DNA from: Micromonospora globbae
GTDB taxonomy: Bacteria > Actinomycetota > Actinomycetes > Mycobacteriales > Micromonosporaceae
DNA length: 64,000 bases
Assembly: GCF_003610785.1 (NCBI RefSeq)
Contig: NZ_RAQQ01000007.1
Span: forward strand, 1-64,000
Direction of reading: 5' to 3'
Each line of letters opens with the position of its first letter. The stretch's first letter is position 1. The position numbers and the translations under genes were made by a program. Shown here piece by piece: positions 54,186-63,500 of this stretch. The notes beneath the pieces were generated by a model. That model made no database searches. It was given only the letters and a program-made list of their open reading frames with translations, and was not told the DNA's origin.

Positions 54186-56974
54186 CCGTCCGCTCCGGCG
54201 GTCGGATCCGGCCCCCGGCCGGCACGCGGGACACGCCCCCGACCGCGCCGACCCCCACGCCCCTGCGCCGCCGGCGTACGGCCGAACTGGCCGGCTCGTG
54301 GCGGACGGCGCTGCGGATCGCGCGGCGCGAGGCGCGGCGGGCCCGCGGCCGGACCGCGCTGGTGCTCGCGATGATCACATTGCCGGTGCTGGTGCTGACG
54401 TTCGTGGCGGCGAGCTACGACATGGCGGAGCTGACCCAGGAGGAGCGGCTCGACCGACAACTCGGCGTGGCGGACGCCGCGCTGCACTGGGTCTCCCGTC
54501 ACCCCGTCGTCCAGGACGAGTCGGGTGACAGCTGGTCGTCGCGGGACCCGGAGCCGTCGGGGCCCGGCTCGACGCTCACCACCGAGGAGCTCACGGCGCT
54601 GCTCGGGCCCGGCGGCCGGGTCACCGGGATCCGCGACTGGATACCGGTCTCCGTCCGTGCGCAGGGCCGCGACGAGACGATCATGGGCCGGGCGCTCGAC
54701 CTCACCGACCCCCTCGCCCTCGGCACGGCACGGCTGCGCGAGGGGCGGGCACCGGCCGGTCCCGACGAGGTCGCCGCGAGCCGCGCCGCCCTGCGCCGCC
54801 TCGACATCCGGATCGGCGGCACCGTCACCACCGGCGACGGCCCGCGTCGCGTGGTCGGGGTGGTCGAGTTCCCCGACAACCTGGGCCCGATGCTCGCCCT
54901 GCACCCCGCGGCCGTGCCCCCGGTCGAGCCCGGTCCGGACGCGACCTGGCTGGCCGACGTGCCCGGGACGGTGGACGCCGACCTCGTACGGCGGCTCAAC
55001 GAGCAGGGCCTGGTCGTGACGGCCCGGACCGGTGCGGAGGATGAGTCGTCGCTGCGGCTCTGGCCGGGCCAGGGCGGCGCGGACGTGAACGACCTCGGCA
55101 CCAGCGTGCTCGTCGGCGGTCTGGGTCTGCTGGAGGTGGTGCTGCTCGTCGGGCCGGCCTTCGCGGTCGGCGTACGCCGACGGCGCCGGGACCTCGCCCT
55201 GGTCGCGGTGGCCGGCGGCGACGCCGCCCAGCTCCGCCGGGTGGTCCTCGCCGACGGGGTGGTGCTGGGCCTCCTCGGCGCCGCCGCCGGCCTGGTCCTC
55301 GGCGTCGCGGCGGCCTTCGCCGGCCGGCCGCTCGTCGAGGAGTACGTCTTCGGCGCCCGCTTCGGCGGTTACCGCTGCTGGCCGGCGGCGCTGGTGGTGG
55401 TCGCCGGTGTCGCCGTGCTGGCCGGGGTGCTCGCCGCGCTGGCCCCCGCGTGGACCGCCGCCCGGCAGGACGTCGTGGCCGGGCTGGCCGGCCGGCGGAC
55501 GCCGCCACGGGACCGCGGGCGGTGGCTGACGGTCGGGGTGGTCCTGGCCGCCGGTGGCGCGGCCGTCGCGGCGCTCGGGGCCACCCGGACCACCCCCACG
55601 GTGATCCTCCTCGGACTGATCCTCGGCGAGCTGGGCCTGGTCCTCTGCACGCCGACCCTCATCGGCCTCCTGGCCCGGCTGGGGCGGGCGCTGCCGCTGG
55701 CTCCCCGGATCGCGTTGCGGGACGCCAGCCGCAACCGGGCCTCCGCCGCACCGGCCATCTCGGCCGTCATGGCGGCCGTCGCCGCCAGCGTCGCGCTGGG
55801 CGCCTACCTGGCCAGCGACGCGCAACGCGACCGCGTCGCCTACCAGCCCGCCCTGCCCCTCGGGAACATACAGGTCAGCCAGACCCAGGCGGACCGGCCC
55901 GCGCCCCCGCTCGACGAGGTCGCCGCGGCGGCCCGGGCGCACCTCGGCGCGAGCGCGGTGGTGCCGGTGAACTTCGTCGACTGCGACGCGGTGAGCGGGC
56001 CGGTCGACTACTGCGCGGTCGAGCCGGTGCTTCCGCCGGAGAGGGCCTGCCCGTGGCAGCCGCGCGACGGGATGAGCGCCGCCGAGCGCCGGCTCGCCCG
56101 GGCCGATCCGCGCTGCCAGTTGCGGTCCCACGACTACTACGGCCCGTACGTCCACGTCGTCGTGGACGACGGGACCGCGCTGCCGTTGCTCACCGGCGCG
56201 GGGCCCGCCGAGGCCGCGGCCGCCACCGCCGTGCTGCGCGCCGGCGGGGTGGTGGTGACCGACCCGCGCTACCTGCACGACGGGCGGGTGGCGGTGCGGG
56301 TCGACCGGGCCAGCGTGGGATCGGTGTCGCCGACTCCCCCGGTCAGCGGTGTGCTGCCGGGCCACGCGCTGCCCGGCGCCGTCGGCCCGACCCGGCTGCT
56401 GATCTCCCCCGCGGCGGCCACCCGGCTCGGGCTGACCCCGCGCACCACGTCCTGGATCGCGTCGGCGCCCGAGGTTCCCGACGAACGGCAGCGGCAGCGG
56501 TTCACCGACGCGCTGCGGCCGTACGGCGAGGTGATCGTGGACGTGGAGTCGGGCGTCCCGCCGCGCGGGAGCGAGCCGCTGCTGCTCCTGCTCGCCGGGG
56601 CCGCCGGGCTCGTCACGGTGGGCGCGGCCGGGATCGCCACCGGACTCGCCGCCGCGGAGGGCCGCGCGGACCTGTCCACGCTCGCCGCGGTCGGGGCCGG
56701 CCCGGGCGTACGCCGGCTGCTGGCGCTCTGCCAGGCCGGGGTGATCGCCGGCCTCGGGTCGGTGCTCGGCATCGTGGCCGGCCTGGGCACCGCGCTCATC
56801 ATCCTGCTCTCGACCAACCGGCAGTACGCCGAGAGCTGGCCCATCGAGGACCCGTACCCGCTCGTCGTGCCCTGGTCGACCCTCGGCGTCCTCGTGCTCG
56901 TGCCACTCGTGGCGATGCTCGGGGCGGGGCTGTTCACCCGCTCCCGGCTGCCGGTCGAGCGGCGCCTGGACTGA
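54182..56974 (+). CDS. ABC transporter permease, FtsX family
   Basis: A 930-residue permease with two FtsX domains. Membrane helices occur near residue 60, at about 310-440 and again at about 470-560 and 800-920. Large extracytoplasmic regions lie between them; the second one carries six cysteines (FVDCDAV, DYCAV, ERACPW, RCQLR). Start GTG 54182 (GTGA). The N-terminal 35 residues are proline-rich and basic. Product or substrate unknown; regulation by PadR suggests an inducible export or resistance function. Confidence 0.9.
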   Translation: MTVRSGGRIRPPAGTRDTPPTAPTPTPLRRRRTAELAGSWRTALRIARREARRARGRTALVLAMITLPVLVLTFVAASYDMAELTQEERLDRQLGVADAALHWVSRHPVVQDESGDSWSSRDPEPSGPGSTLTTEELTALLGPGGRVTGIRDWIPVSVRAQGRDETIMGRALDLTDPLALGTARLREGRAPAGPDEVAASRAALRRLDIRIGGTVTTGDGPRRVVGVVEFPDNLGPMLALHPAAVPPVEPGPDATWLADVPGTVDADLVRRLNEQGLVVTARTGAEDESSLRLWPGQGGADVNDLGTSVLVGGLGLLEVVLLVGPAFAVGVRRRRRDLALVAVAGGDAAQLRRVVLADGVVLGLLGAAAGLVLGVAAAFAGRPLVEEYVFGARFGGYRCWPAALVVVAGVAVLAGVLAALAPAWTAARQDVVAGLAGRRTPPRDRGRWLTVGVVLAAGGAAVAALGATRTTPTVILLGLILGELGLVLCTPTLIGLLARLGRALPLAPRIALRDASRNRASAAPAISAVMAAVAASVALGAYLASDAQRDRVAYQPALPLGNIQVSQTQADRPAPPLDEVAAAARAHLGASAVVPVNFVDCDAVSGPVDYCAVEPVLPPERACPWQPRDGMSAAERRLARADPRCQLRSHDYYGPYVHVVVDDGTALPLLTGAGPAEAAAATAVLRAGGVVVTDPRYLHDGRVAVRVDRASVGSVSPTPPVSGVLPGHALPGAVGPTRLLISPAAATRLGLTPRTTSWIASAPEVPDERQRQRFTDALRPYGEVIVDVESGVPPRGSEPLLLLLAGAAGLVTVGAAGIATGLAAAEGRADLSTLAAVGAGPGVRRLLALCQAGVIAGLGSVLGIVAGLGTALIILLSTNRQYAESWPIEDPYPLVVPWSTLGVLVLVPLVAMLGAGLFTRSRLPVERRLD

Positions 56975-57074
56975 CCGCACCGGGGTGGCCGGCCCGGCCT
57001 TCCTGTGCACCCCCGCCGGCCGCGACGCGGTCCCGGGACGCGGCCGGGAGCGGGCGGCCGGCAGACTGTCCCCC

Positions 57075-57575
57075 GTGTCCGTGTTCGGTGCCGTCACCCG
57101 CCGCCTGGGCCACCACCGCTGGTTCGCGGCGGTCGCCCGCCTGCTCGTCCCGGCCGACCGGGCCGTCGGGCGGCTCACCCGGGGGCGGGTGGTCGCCCTC
57201 GGCCTCGTCCCGTCCCTCATCCTCACCACGACCGGCCGCCGTTCGGGCCAGCCCCGCAGCACGCCGCTGCTCTACGTCCGCGACGGGGACGCGTACGTGG
57301 TGGTCGGCTCGAACTGGGGCCAGCCGCACCAGCCGGGCTGGTCGCTGAACCTGCTCGCCGACCCGGCCGCGGAGGTGACCGTCAGGGGCCGCCGCGTCCC
57401 GGTCCGGGCCGAGGTCGTCACCGGCCCCGAACGGGACCGGCTCTGGCAGCGCCTGGTCACCGAGTGGCCGGCGTACCGGACGTACGTGCGCCGGGCCGGC
57501 GACCGGGAGATCCGCGTCTTCCGGCTGGTCCCCGGCGGGCGCGGCGTGCCGGGTGCCGGCGACCGCCGCCGCTAG
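57075..57575 (+). CDS. Deazaflavin-dependent nitroreductase family protein (DUF385)
   Basis: A 166-residue F420/FMN-type split beta-barrel protein: LVPSLILTTTGRRSGQPRST, PLLYVRDGDAYVVVGSNWGQ and HQPGWSLNLLADPAAEVTV. These are the signatures of the Ddn/DUF385 family, which use coenzyme F420 to reduce quinones or nitro compounds. GTG 57075 is preceded by a poor ribosome site; an upstream frame to 56985 exists but is low quality. Not clearly part of the ABC operon, 100 bases away. Confidence 0.87.
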   Translation: MSVFGAVTRRLGHHRWFAAVARLLVPADRAVGRLTRGRVVALGLVPSLILTTTGRRSGQPRSTPLLYVRDGDAYVVVGSNWGQPHQPGWSLNLLADPAAEVTVRGRRVPVRAEVVTGPERDRLWQRLVTEWPAYRTYVRRAGDREIRVFRLVPGGRGVPGAGDRRR

Positions 57576-57721
57576 GGTGGTGCCCAGCGGGGCCACCGGC
57601 GCGCACGTCGCCGCCGGGGCGCCCGCGGTCAGCGGGGCGAGCGGCCCGGGCCGGCCGGCGACGCCCTGACCGGGCAGCGGACGCGCCGCGCGCGTCCACG
57701 AGGTCGCAGGGGGCGTCGGGC

Positions 57722-58459
57722 GTGAGCGTCGACAACGAGGACGTCGAGATCGACCGGCACCTCACCGATCCCCGGTGGACGGTCGCCGAACGCGTGGCGG
57801 AGGCGGCCCGGCGCCGGTTCCCGGCCGACGTGCTCGCGGTCGCCGTGCACGGGCCGTTGGCACACGGCGACGACGACGGCGGCGGGGACGGGGAGATCGG
57901 GATCCTCGTGGTGACGTACCGCCCGGGCACCGGCCCGGCGCCGGCCACCCGCCGGGTGGACGGGGTGCTGGTCGACCTCACCGTGGCCGGTGCCGAGGAC
58001 CACCTCCGGCAGGCCCGCGTGATCAGTTCGCTCTGGCCGTTGACGGCCGACCGGTACGTCACGACCCGCCCGCTGCACGACCCGACCGGCTGGCTGCGGA
58101 CCCTGCGCGACGAGCACCTCGGCCGTCTGGCCCGGGCCCGTCCGGCCGAGTTCAGCGCCGCCGCCCGCCAGGCGTGGTACCGGGGCCACGCGGCGCACGC
58201 CCGGGCCGCGCGGCTGGCCGAGTGGTACGAGACGGACCAGGCCCTGCTCATGCTGGGCGAGGCCCGGCTGGCCGCCGCGACCGTCAACGGCCTGCTCAGC
58301 CGCACCTACTTCCGGGACCCGGGGGACGCCGTGCGGCGTACCGGGCTGGCGGGCGCGGACATGACCGAGGTGGGCGCGGTGCTGGCCCGGCAGGCCGAGG
58401 AGCTGGCCGCCCGGGGTCAGCCGGTCGACGGGACGGTCGACGACCTGCTCACCACGTGA
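57722..58459 (+). CDS. Nucleotidyltransferase-like (KNTase-type) protein
   Basis: A 245-residue protein from GTG 57722. LAVAVHGPLAHGDDDGGGDG followed by EIGILVVTY resembles the GS-x-D-D loop of minimal nucleotidyltransferases and kanamycin nucleotidyltransferase, with an enlarged Asp/Gly loop. A helical C-terminal half (AAARQAWYRGHAAHARAARL; ALLMLGEARLAAATVNGLLS) fits the kanamycin nucleotidyltransferase-like C-domain. Substrate unknown. The stop lies seven bases from that of the convergent VIT gene. Confidence 0.7.
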   Translation: MSVDNEDVEIDRHLTDPRWTVAERVAEAARRRFPADVLAVAVHGPLAHGDDDGGGDGEIGILVVTYRPGTGPAPATRRVDGVLVDLTVAGAEDHLRQARVISSLWPLTADRYVTTRPLHDPTGWLRTLRDEHLGRLARARPAEFSAAARQAWYRGHAAHARAARLAEWYETDQALLMLGEARLAAATVNGLLSRTYFRDPGDAVRRTGLAGADMTEVGAVLARQAEELAARGQPVDGTVDDLLTT

Positions 58460-58466
58460 CGGCGCC

Positions 58467-59183
58467 TCAGCCGAGGCCGCCCTGGACGCCGATGAGGGCG
58501 CCCACCAGGTACGTGGCGGCGGCCGCCGCGGCGCCCAGCAGCAGCTGCCGCAGGCCGCTGGACCACCAGGGCCGGTTCGTGAACCGGGCGACCACCGCGC
58601 CGGCCGCGAACAGGCCCAGCCCGCCCACGCCGAGGGCGAGCCCGAGGCTGGTGAAGCCGAGCAGGTAGGTCACCAACGGCACGAACGCCCCGACGGAGAA
58701 GAAGAGGAACGACGAGATGGCCGCCGCCCACGGGCTCGGCTGGTCGTCCGGGTCGACGCCCAGCTCCTCCCGGACGTGCACCCGCAGCGCCTCCTCCGGG
58801 TTGCGCCGCAGCGCCTGCGCCACCTGCATGGCGAGGTCCGGGGGCAGCCCACGGGCGACCCACGTGTCGGCCAGTTCCTGCGCCTCGGCCTCGGGGTGCC
58901 GCTCCAGCTCGCGCCGCTCCTTGGCCACCTCCGCGGCGACCTGCTCGTTGGCCGACCGGACGCTGGTGTACTCGCCGAGCCCCATCGAGATCGCGCCGGC
59001 GACCAGGCCGGCGGCGCCGGTGAGCACGATGCTGCGCGGCGACACCCCGCCGCCGCCGACGCCGGCGATCAGCGCGATGTTGGTGACCAGCCCGTCCATC
59101 GCCCCGAACACGGCCGGGCGGAGCCAGCCGCCCGAGACGTCCGCGTGGTGCGCCTCGCGCAGCGCCGCCGGGCTGTCGGTCAC
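58467..59183 (-). CDS. VIT1/CCC1 family iron/manganese transporter
   Basis: A 238-residue membrane protein of the VIT1/CCC1 family: [40 protein letters not shown], and [19 protein letters not shown] with the glutamate-rich cytoplasmic metal-binding helix next ([20 protein letters not shown]). C-terminal helices complete a five-helix topology. Members export iron(II) or manganese from the cytosol. GTG 59183 overlaps the map stop (GTGA), so it depends on map translation. Confidence 0.92.
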   Translation of the reverse strand: MTDSPAALREAHHADVSGGWLRPAVFGAMDGLVTNIALIAGVGGGGVSPRSIVLTGAAGLVAGAISMGLGEYTSVRSANEQVAAEVAKERRELERHPEAEAQELADTWVARGLPPDLAMQVAQALRRNPEEALRVHVREELGVDPDDQPSPWAAAISSFLFFSVGAFVPLVTYLLGFTSLGLALGVGGLGLFAAGAVVARFTNRPWWSSGLRQLLLGAAAAAATYLVGALIGVQGGLG

Positions 59184-60037
59184 GGCAGGGTCAGGATCTC
59201 GTGGCCGTCCTCGGTCACGACGATCGTGTGCTCGAACTGGGCGGTCCACTTCCGGTCCTTGGTGACCACGGTCCAGCCGTCGTCCCACATGTCGTACTGG
59301 TAGGTGCCCAGGGTGATCATCGGCTCGATCGTGAACGTCATGCCCGGCTCCATGACCTCGGTGGGCCGGGGGCTGTCGTAGTGCGGCACGTAGAGCCCGC
59401 TGTGGAAGGCCTCGCCGATGCCGTGCCCGGTGAAGTCGCGCACGACGCCGTAGCCGAACCGCTTGGCGTACGACTCGATGACGCGGCCGATCACGTTGAT
59501 CTGGCGCCCCGGGGCGACGGCACGGATGCCCCGCATCATCGCCTCGTGGGTCCGCTCGACCAGCAGCCGGGCCTCCTCGCTCACCTCGCCCACGCAGAAG
59601 GTGGCGTTCGTGTCGCCGTGCACCCCGTCGAGGTACGCCGTGACGTCGACGTTGATGATGTCGCCGTCCTGCAGGACCGTCGAGTCCGGGATGCCGTGGC
59701 AGATGACCTCGTTGAGGCTCGTGCAGCAGGACTTCGGGAAGCCCTTGTAGCCCAGCGTCGACGGGTACGCCCCGTGGTCGCAGAGGAACTCGTGCACCAC
59801 CTTGTCGATCTCGTCGGTGGTGACGCCCGGCTTGCAGTGCTCCCCGGCGAGCTGGGTCGCCTGCGCGGCGAGCCGGCTGGCCACGCGCATCTTCTCGATC
59901 GTCTCCGGGGTCTGCACGTGCGATCCGTGGAACTCCCGGGGGCCCTTCTTGCCCACGTACTCGGGACGCGGGATGTGGGCGGGAACCGCTCGCCACGGGG
60001 AGAGCGTGCCTGGGGTCAGCGGCGCACGGACGGTCAT
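59180..60037 (-). CDS. map: Methionine aminopeptidase, type I
   Basis: A 285-residue type I methionine aminopeptidase. Metal ligands sit in [40 protein letters not shown], and [13 protein letters not shown], with the final glutamate in [15 protein letters not shown]. The N-terminal 40-residue extension ([20 protein letters not shown]) is typical of the actinobacterial class with an SH3-binding-like linker. It removes initiator Met from nascent proteins. ATG 60037. Confidence 0.95.
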   Translation of the reverse strand: MTVRAPLTPGTLSPWRAVPAHIPRPEYVGKKGPREFHGSHVQTPETIEKMRVASRLAAQATQLAGEHCKPGVTTDEIDKVVHEFLCDHGAYPSTLGYKGFPKSCCTSLNEVICHGIPDSTVLQDGDIINVDVTAYLDGVHGDTNATFCVGEVSEEARLLVERTHEAMMRGIRAVAPGRQINVIGRVIESYAKRFGYGVVRDFTGHGIGEAFHSGLYVPHYDSPRPTEVMEPGMTFTIEPMITLGTYQYDMWDDGWTVVTKDRKWTAQFEHTIVVTEDGHEILTLP

Positions 60038-60129
60038 GGTCCAAGCCTATCGCCGCGACACGGACACGCCCGCGACGGTCCGCACGGGCGCCTGTTGCCC
60101 CGTCTGCCCCGTTGTGCCATGGTGGCGGG

Positions 60130-60444
60130 GTGGATCACGGGGTCGCGCCGCCCGTCTTCTCCGCCACGGCGGAGATCGACGGCGACGATCTTTTCGTCGT
60201 GGTGACCGGCGAGGTCGACATGGCCACCGCCGACACGATGTTCCAGACCGCGCTGCGCGAGCCCGCCGCGCGGGTGACGCTCGACCTGCGGGCGGTCACC
60301 TTCTTCGACTCGGCGGCGATCCACGCCCTGGTCCGGCTCGCCCAGCGCCTTCCCGACGCGCTCAGCGTCCTGCCGTCCCGGCAGGTCCGCCGCGTGCTGG
60401 ACGTCTCCGGCCTGAGCGAGCAGCCCTGGCTGCGGCCGGAGTGA
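60130..60444 (+). CDS. STAS-domain anti-anti-sigma factor
   Basis: A 104-residue STAS domain (VVVTGEVDMATADTMFQTAL; RVTLDLRAVTFFDSAAIHAL). The Ser in FFDSAAIH is the residue phosphorylated by an anti-sigma kinase and restored by a PP2C phosphatase in SpoIIAA/RsbV partner switches. GTG 60130 (VDHGVAPPVF). It faces the large sensor whose PP2C and HATPase domains are the expected partners, so the pair may form a stress-signalling switch for a sigma factor elsewhere. Confidence 0.9.
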   Translation: MDHGVAPPVFSATAEIDGDDLFVVVTGEVDMATADTMFQTALREPAARVTLDLRAVTFFDSAAIHALVRLAQRLPDALSVLPSRQVRRVLDVSGLSEQPWLRPE

Positions 60445-60531
60445 CGGTCCCGCTCCCGGAGTGACGGTCCGGTCCCGCTCCCGCGGTGACCGTCCCGTCC
60501 CGCTCCCGCGGTGACCGTCCCGTCCCGCTCA
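60441..60531. repeat. GTGACSGTCC tandem repeat between two convergent stop codons
   Basis: Four units begin GTGACGGTCC (60441), GTGACGGTCC (60461), GTGACCGTCC (60486) and GTGACCGTCC (60511); the first is 20 bp, the next two 25 bp, the last truncated. The first unit contains the STAS stop (TGA 60442-60444) and the last runs into the sensor stop (plus-strand TCA 60529-60531), so it fills the whole gap. Confidence 0.85.
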
Positions 60532-63500
60532 GCCCCGCAGCCGCCGGCGCAGCGTCACCTGCGTGCCGTCCGGCGTACGGTCGACGGTCAGGTCCCCCAA
60601 CGCCCGGATGAGGGACAACCCCCGGCCCCGGAACCCGGAGCCGGTCGGCTCCCGCCACCGCCCGCTGTCGCGGATCGTGGCGACCACCGTGCCGTCCTCG
60701 ATCGCCACCTCGACGCCGATCGTCGGCTCGGCCGGGGCGACCGGGTGCTCGATCGCGTTGGCGGCCGCCTCCGAGATCGCCACCGTGAGGTCGAACAGGT
60801 CCGTCTCGCCGACGCCGTGGGCCACGAGGAAGTCCTCCAGGCGCTTGCGCAGCACGCTCAACCGGGTGGGGTCGGCCGGCAGCCGCAACGCGAACCGGTG
60901 GGGTTCGGTCGCCTCCAGCGCGAGCACCGCCACGTCGTCGCGTCGTGGCCGCCCGGCGACCCGGGCCACCACGGCGTCGATCAGGTCGGCCACGTGCTCC
61001 GTGGGCGCGGCCGCGTCCGCGCGCACCCGGGCCAGCGCCTCGTCGATGCCGACGTGCCGGTCCTCGATGAGCCCGTCGGTGTAGAGCAGCAGCCGGCCGC
61101 CGGTGGCCAGTCGACCCTCCACCGTGCGGTACGAGGCGCCGGGCAGGGCGCCGACCGGCGGTCCGAGGGCACGGTCGTGCAGGAGCACCACGTCACCACC
61201 GCGTACGAGCAGCGGCGACGGGTGGCCGGCGCTGGCGTAGCGCAGCCGCCCGGTGCCGGGGTGGTACAGCAGGCAGAGGACCGTGGCGAAGGATCGGCGC
61301 TCGGTGAGGGTGACCAGCCGGTTCAGCCGGGTCAGCGACTCGCCCGGGTCGAAGCCCTCCAGCAGGTACGCCCGCAGCGCGTTGCGCAGCTGCCCCATCG
61401 CGGCGGCCGCCTGCACCCCCTTGCCGACCACGTCACCGATGACCAGCACCAGCTCCCGGTCGTCGAGCACCATCGCGTCGTACCAGTCGCCGCCGACCTC
61501 GACGCCGGCGGTGCCCGGCAGGTACCGGCTGGCCACCACGGCGCCGGGCAGCTGGGGGAGCGACCGGGGAAGGAGGCTGTGCTGGAGGGTGGTGGCGGTG
61601 CGGTGTTCGGCCTCGTAGAGCTGGGCGTTCTCCAGCCGCGCGCCGACCAGCCGGGCCAGTTGGGTCAGCGCGGCCTCGTCGGTGTCCCCGCCGTCGCCGT
61701 CCCGCCGCCACACCCGCAGGTCACCCAGCGGCTCACCGCCGGTGCCGGTGAGCGCGAGCACGAACGACGGGTCGGCGCCGGCGCTGCCCCCGGCGTCCGC
61801 CTCGGCGCGCCCGCCGTCGGCGGTGACGACCACCCGGGCGGCGCCGACGAGGTCGAGCGCGTGCGAGGCGGCGACGCGGAGCACGTCGGCGGTGGAACGG
61901 GCCGTGTTGACGGCCACCGCCGCGTCGGCGAGCGCGCGGAGCCGGCGGATGATCTGTCCGCGTAGCTGCCCCAGCTCCACGTTGGCCCGCACGCGGGCGA
62001 TCAGCTCCTGGCCGGAGAACGGCTTCGTGAGGTAGTCGTCGGCGCCGGCCGACAGGCCGGCCACCGCCTCGGCGGAGCCGGCGCGGGCGGAGAGCAGCAC
62101 GATGGGCACGTGCCGCGTACGCGGGTCCGCGCGCAGCGCGCCGACCAGCCCGAAGCCGTCCAGTTCGGGCATCATCACGTCCGCGAGCACCAGGTCGAAG
62201 CTGCCCGTCACGGCCAGCCGCAGGGCCTCGGCGCCGTCGCCCGCGGTGACCACCTCCCAGCTCGGGGCGAGCAGCCGGGTGACGTGCTCCCGCAGGTCGG
62301 CGTTGTCGTCGGCCACGAGGATCCGCCCGGCCGGCGCGGCGGGACGGGCCGCGACCGAGACGGCCGCGCCCGTGCCGGTCCAGAGCGCGGTCTCCGCGAC
62401 GTGGAGCAGCGCCTGCTCGGGCTCCGCGGGCTCCGGCCCGGCCTCGACCACCCGCTCGGGCGGCAGGTGGGTGCGACCGAACGGGACGGTCACGGTGAAC
62501 GTGCTGCCCGCGTCGACCCGGCTGGTCACGGCGACCTCGCCCCCGTGCATCTCGACCAGCTCGCGGACCAGCGCCAGGCCGATCCCGGTGCCCTCGTGCG
62601 TACGGGCGCGCACGCCCGGCACCCGGTGGAACCGCTCGAAGACGTGCGGTAGCTCCTCCGCCGCGATGCCCACCCCGGTGTCGGCCACCTCGAGCCGGGC
62701 GCCCTCGGGCACCGCCCGCACCCGGACCCGGATCTCGCCGTGGAGGGTGAACTTCACGGCGTTCGACAGCAGGTTGAGGACGATCTTCTCCCACATGTCC
62801 CGGTCGACGTGGACGGGCGTCGGCAGCGGCGGGCAGTCGACCACCAGCCGCAGCCCGGCCCGTTCGGTCGCCGAGCGGAACGTGCTGGCCAGCCGCGCGG
62901 TGTAGTCGGCCAGGTCGGTGGGCTGGTACCGGGCGGCGAGCCGGCCGGACTCCAGCCGGGAGAAGTCCAGCACGGTGTTGACCAGCTTCAGCAGGCGCAG
63001 CGCGTTGCGGTGCATCACGGCGAGCCGGTCGGTGTGGGCGGCCGGCAGGGTCGGGTCGGCGAGCAGGTCCTCCAGCGGACCGAGCACCAGGGTGAGCGGG
63101 GTGCGGAACTCGTGGCTGACGTTGGCGAAGAAGTTGGTCTTGGCGCGGTCCAGGGCGGCCAGCTCGGCGGCGCGTGCGCGCTCCTGCTCGTACGCGCGCT
63201 GCTTGCCCACCGCGCGGGAGATCTCGGCCGCCACCAGGTCCAGGAAGCCGCGGTACTCCGCGGTCAGCGGCAGGAGGCGGGACACGCCCACGACGAGCGC
63301 GCCGACGGTCTGGTTCGCCGCCGTGACGGGCAGCACGAGCGCCCGGTCGGCCGCCGCGGCGGGCGGCGGGTCCAGCAGTTCCGCCACCGGGACGGTCACC
63401 GGCCCGCCGTCGTCGATCCGCGCGAGCGCGACCGGGGGCGCGGCCGGGGCGGTCGGCGCCTCGCCGCTGCACCCGGCCAGGACGAACCGGTCCCCCTCGT

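Noticed and set aside
60441..60531. Considered as a CRISPR array or terminator
   Set aside because: Tandem head-to-tail units without spacers, and no inverted repeat strong enough for a terminator.
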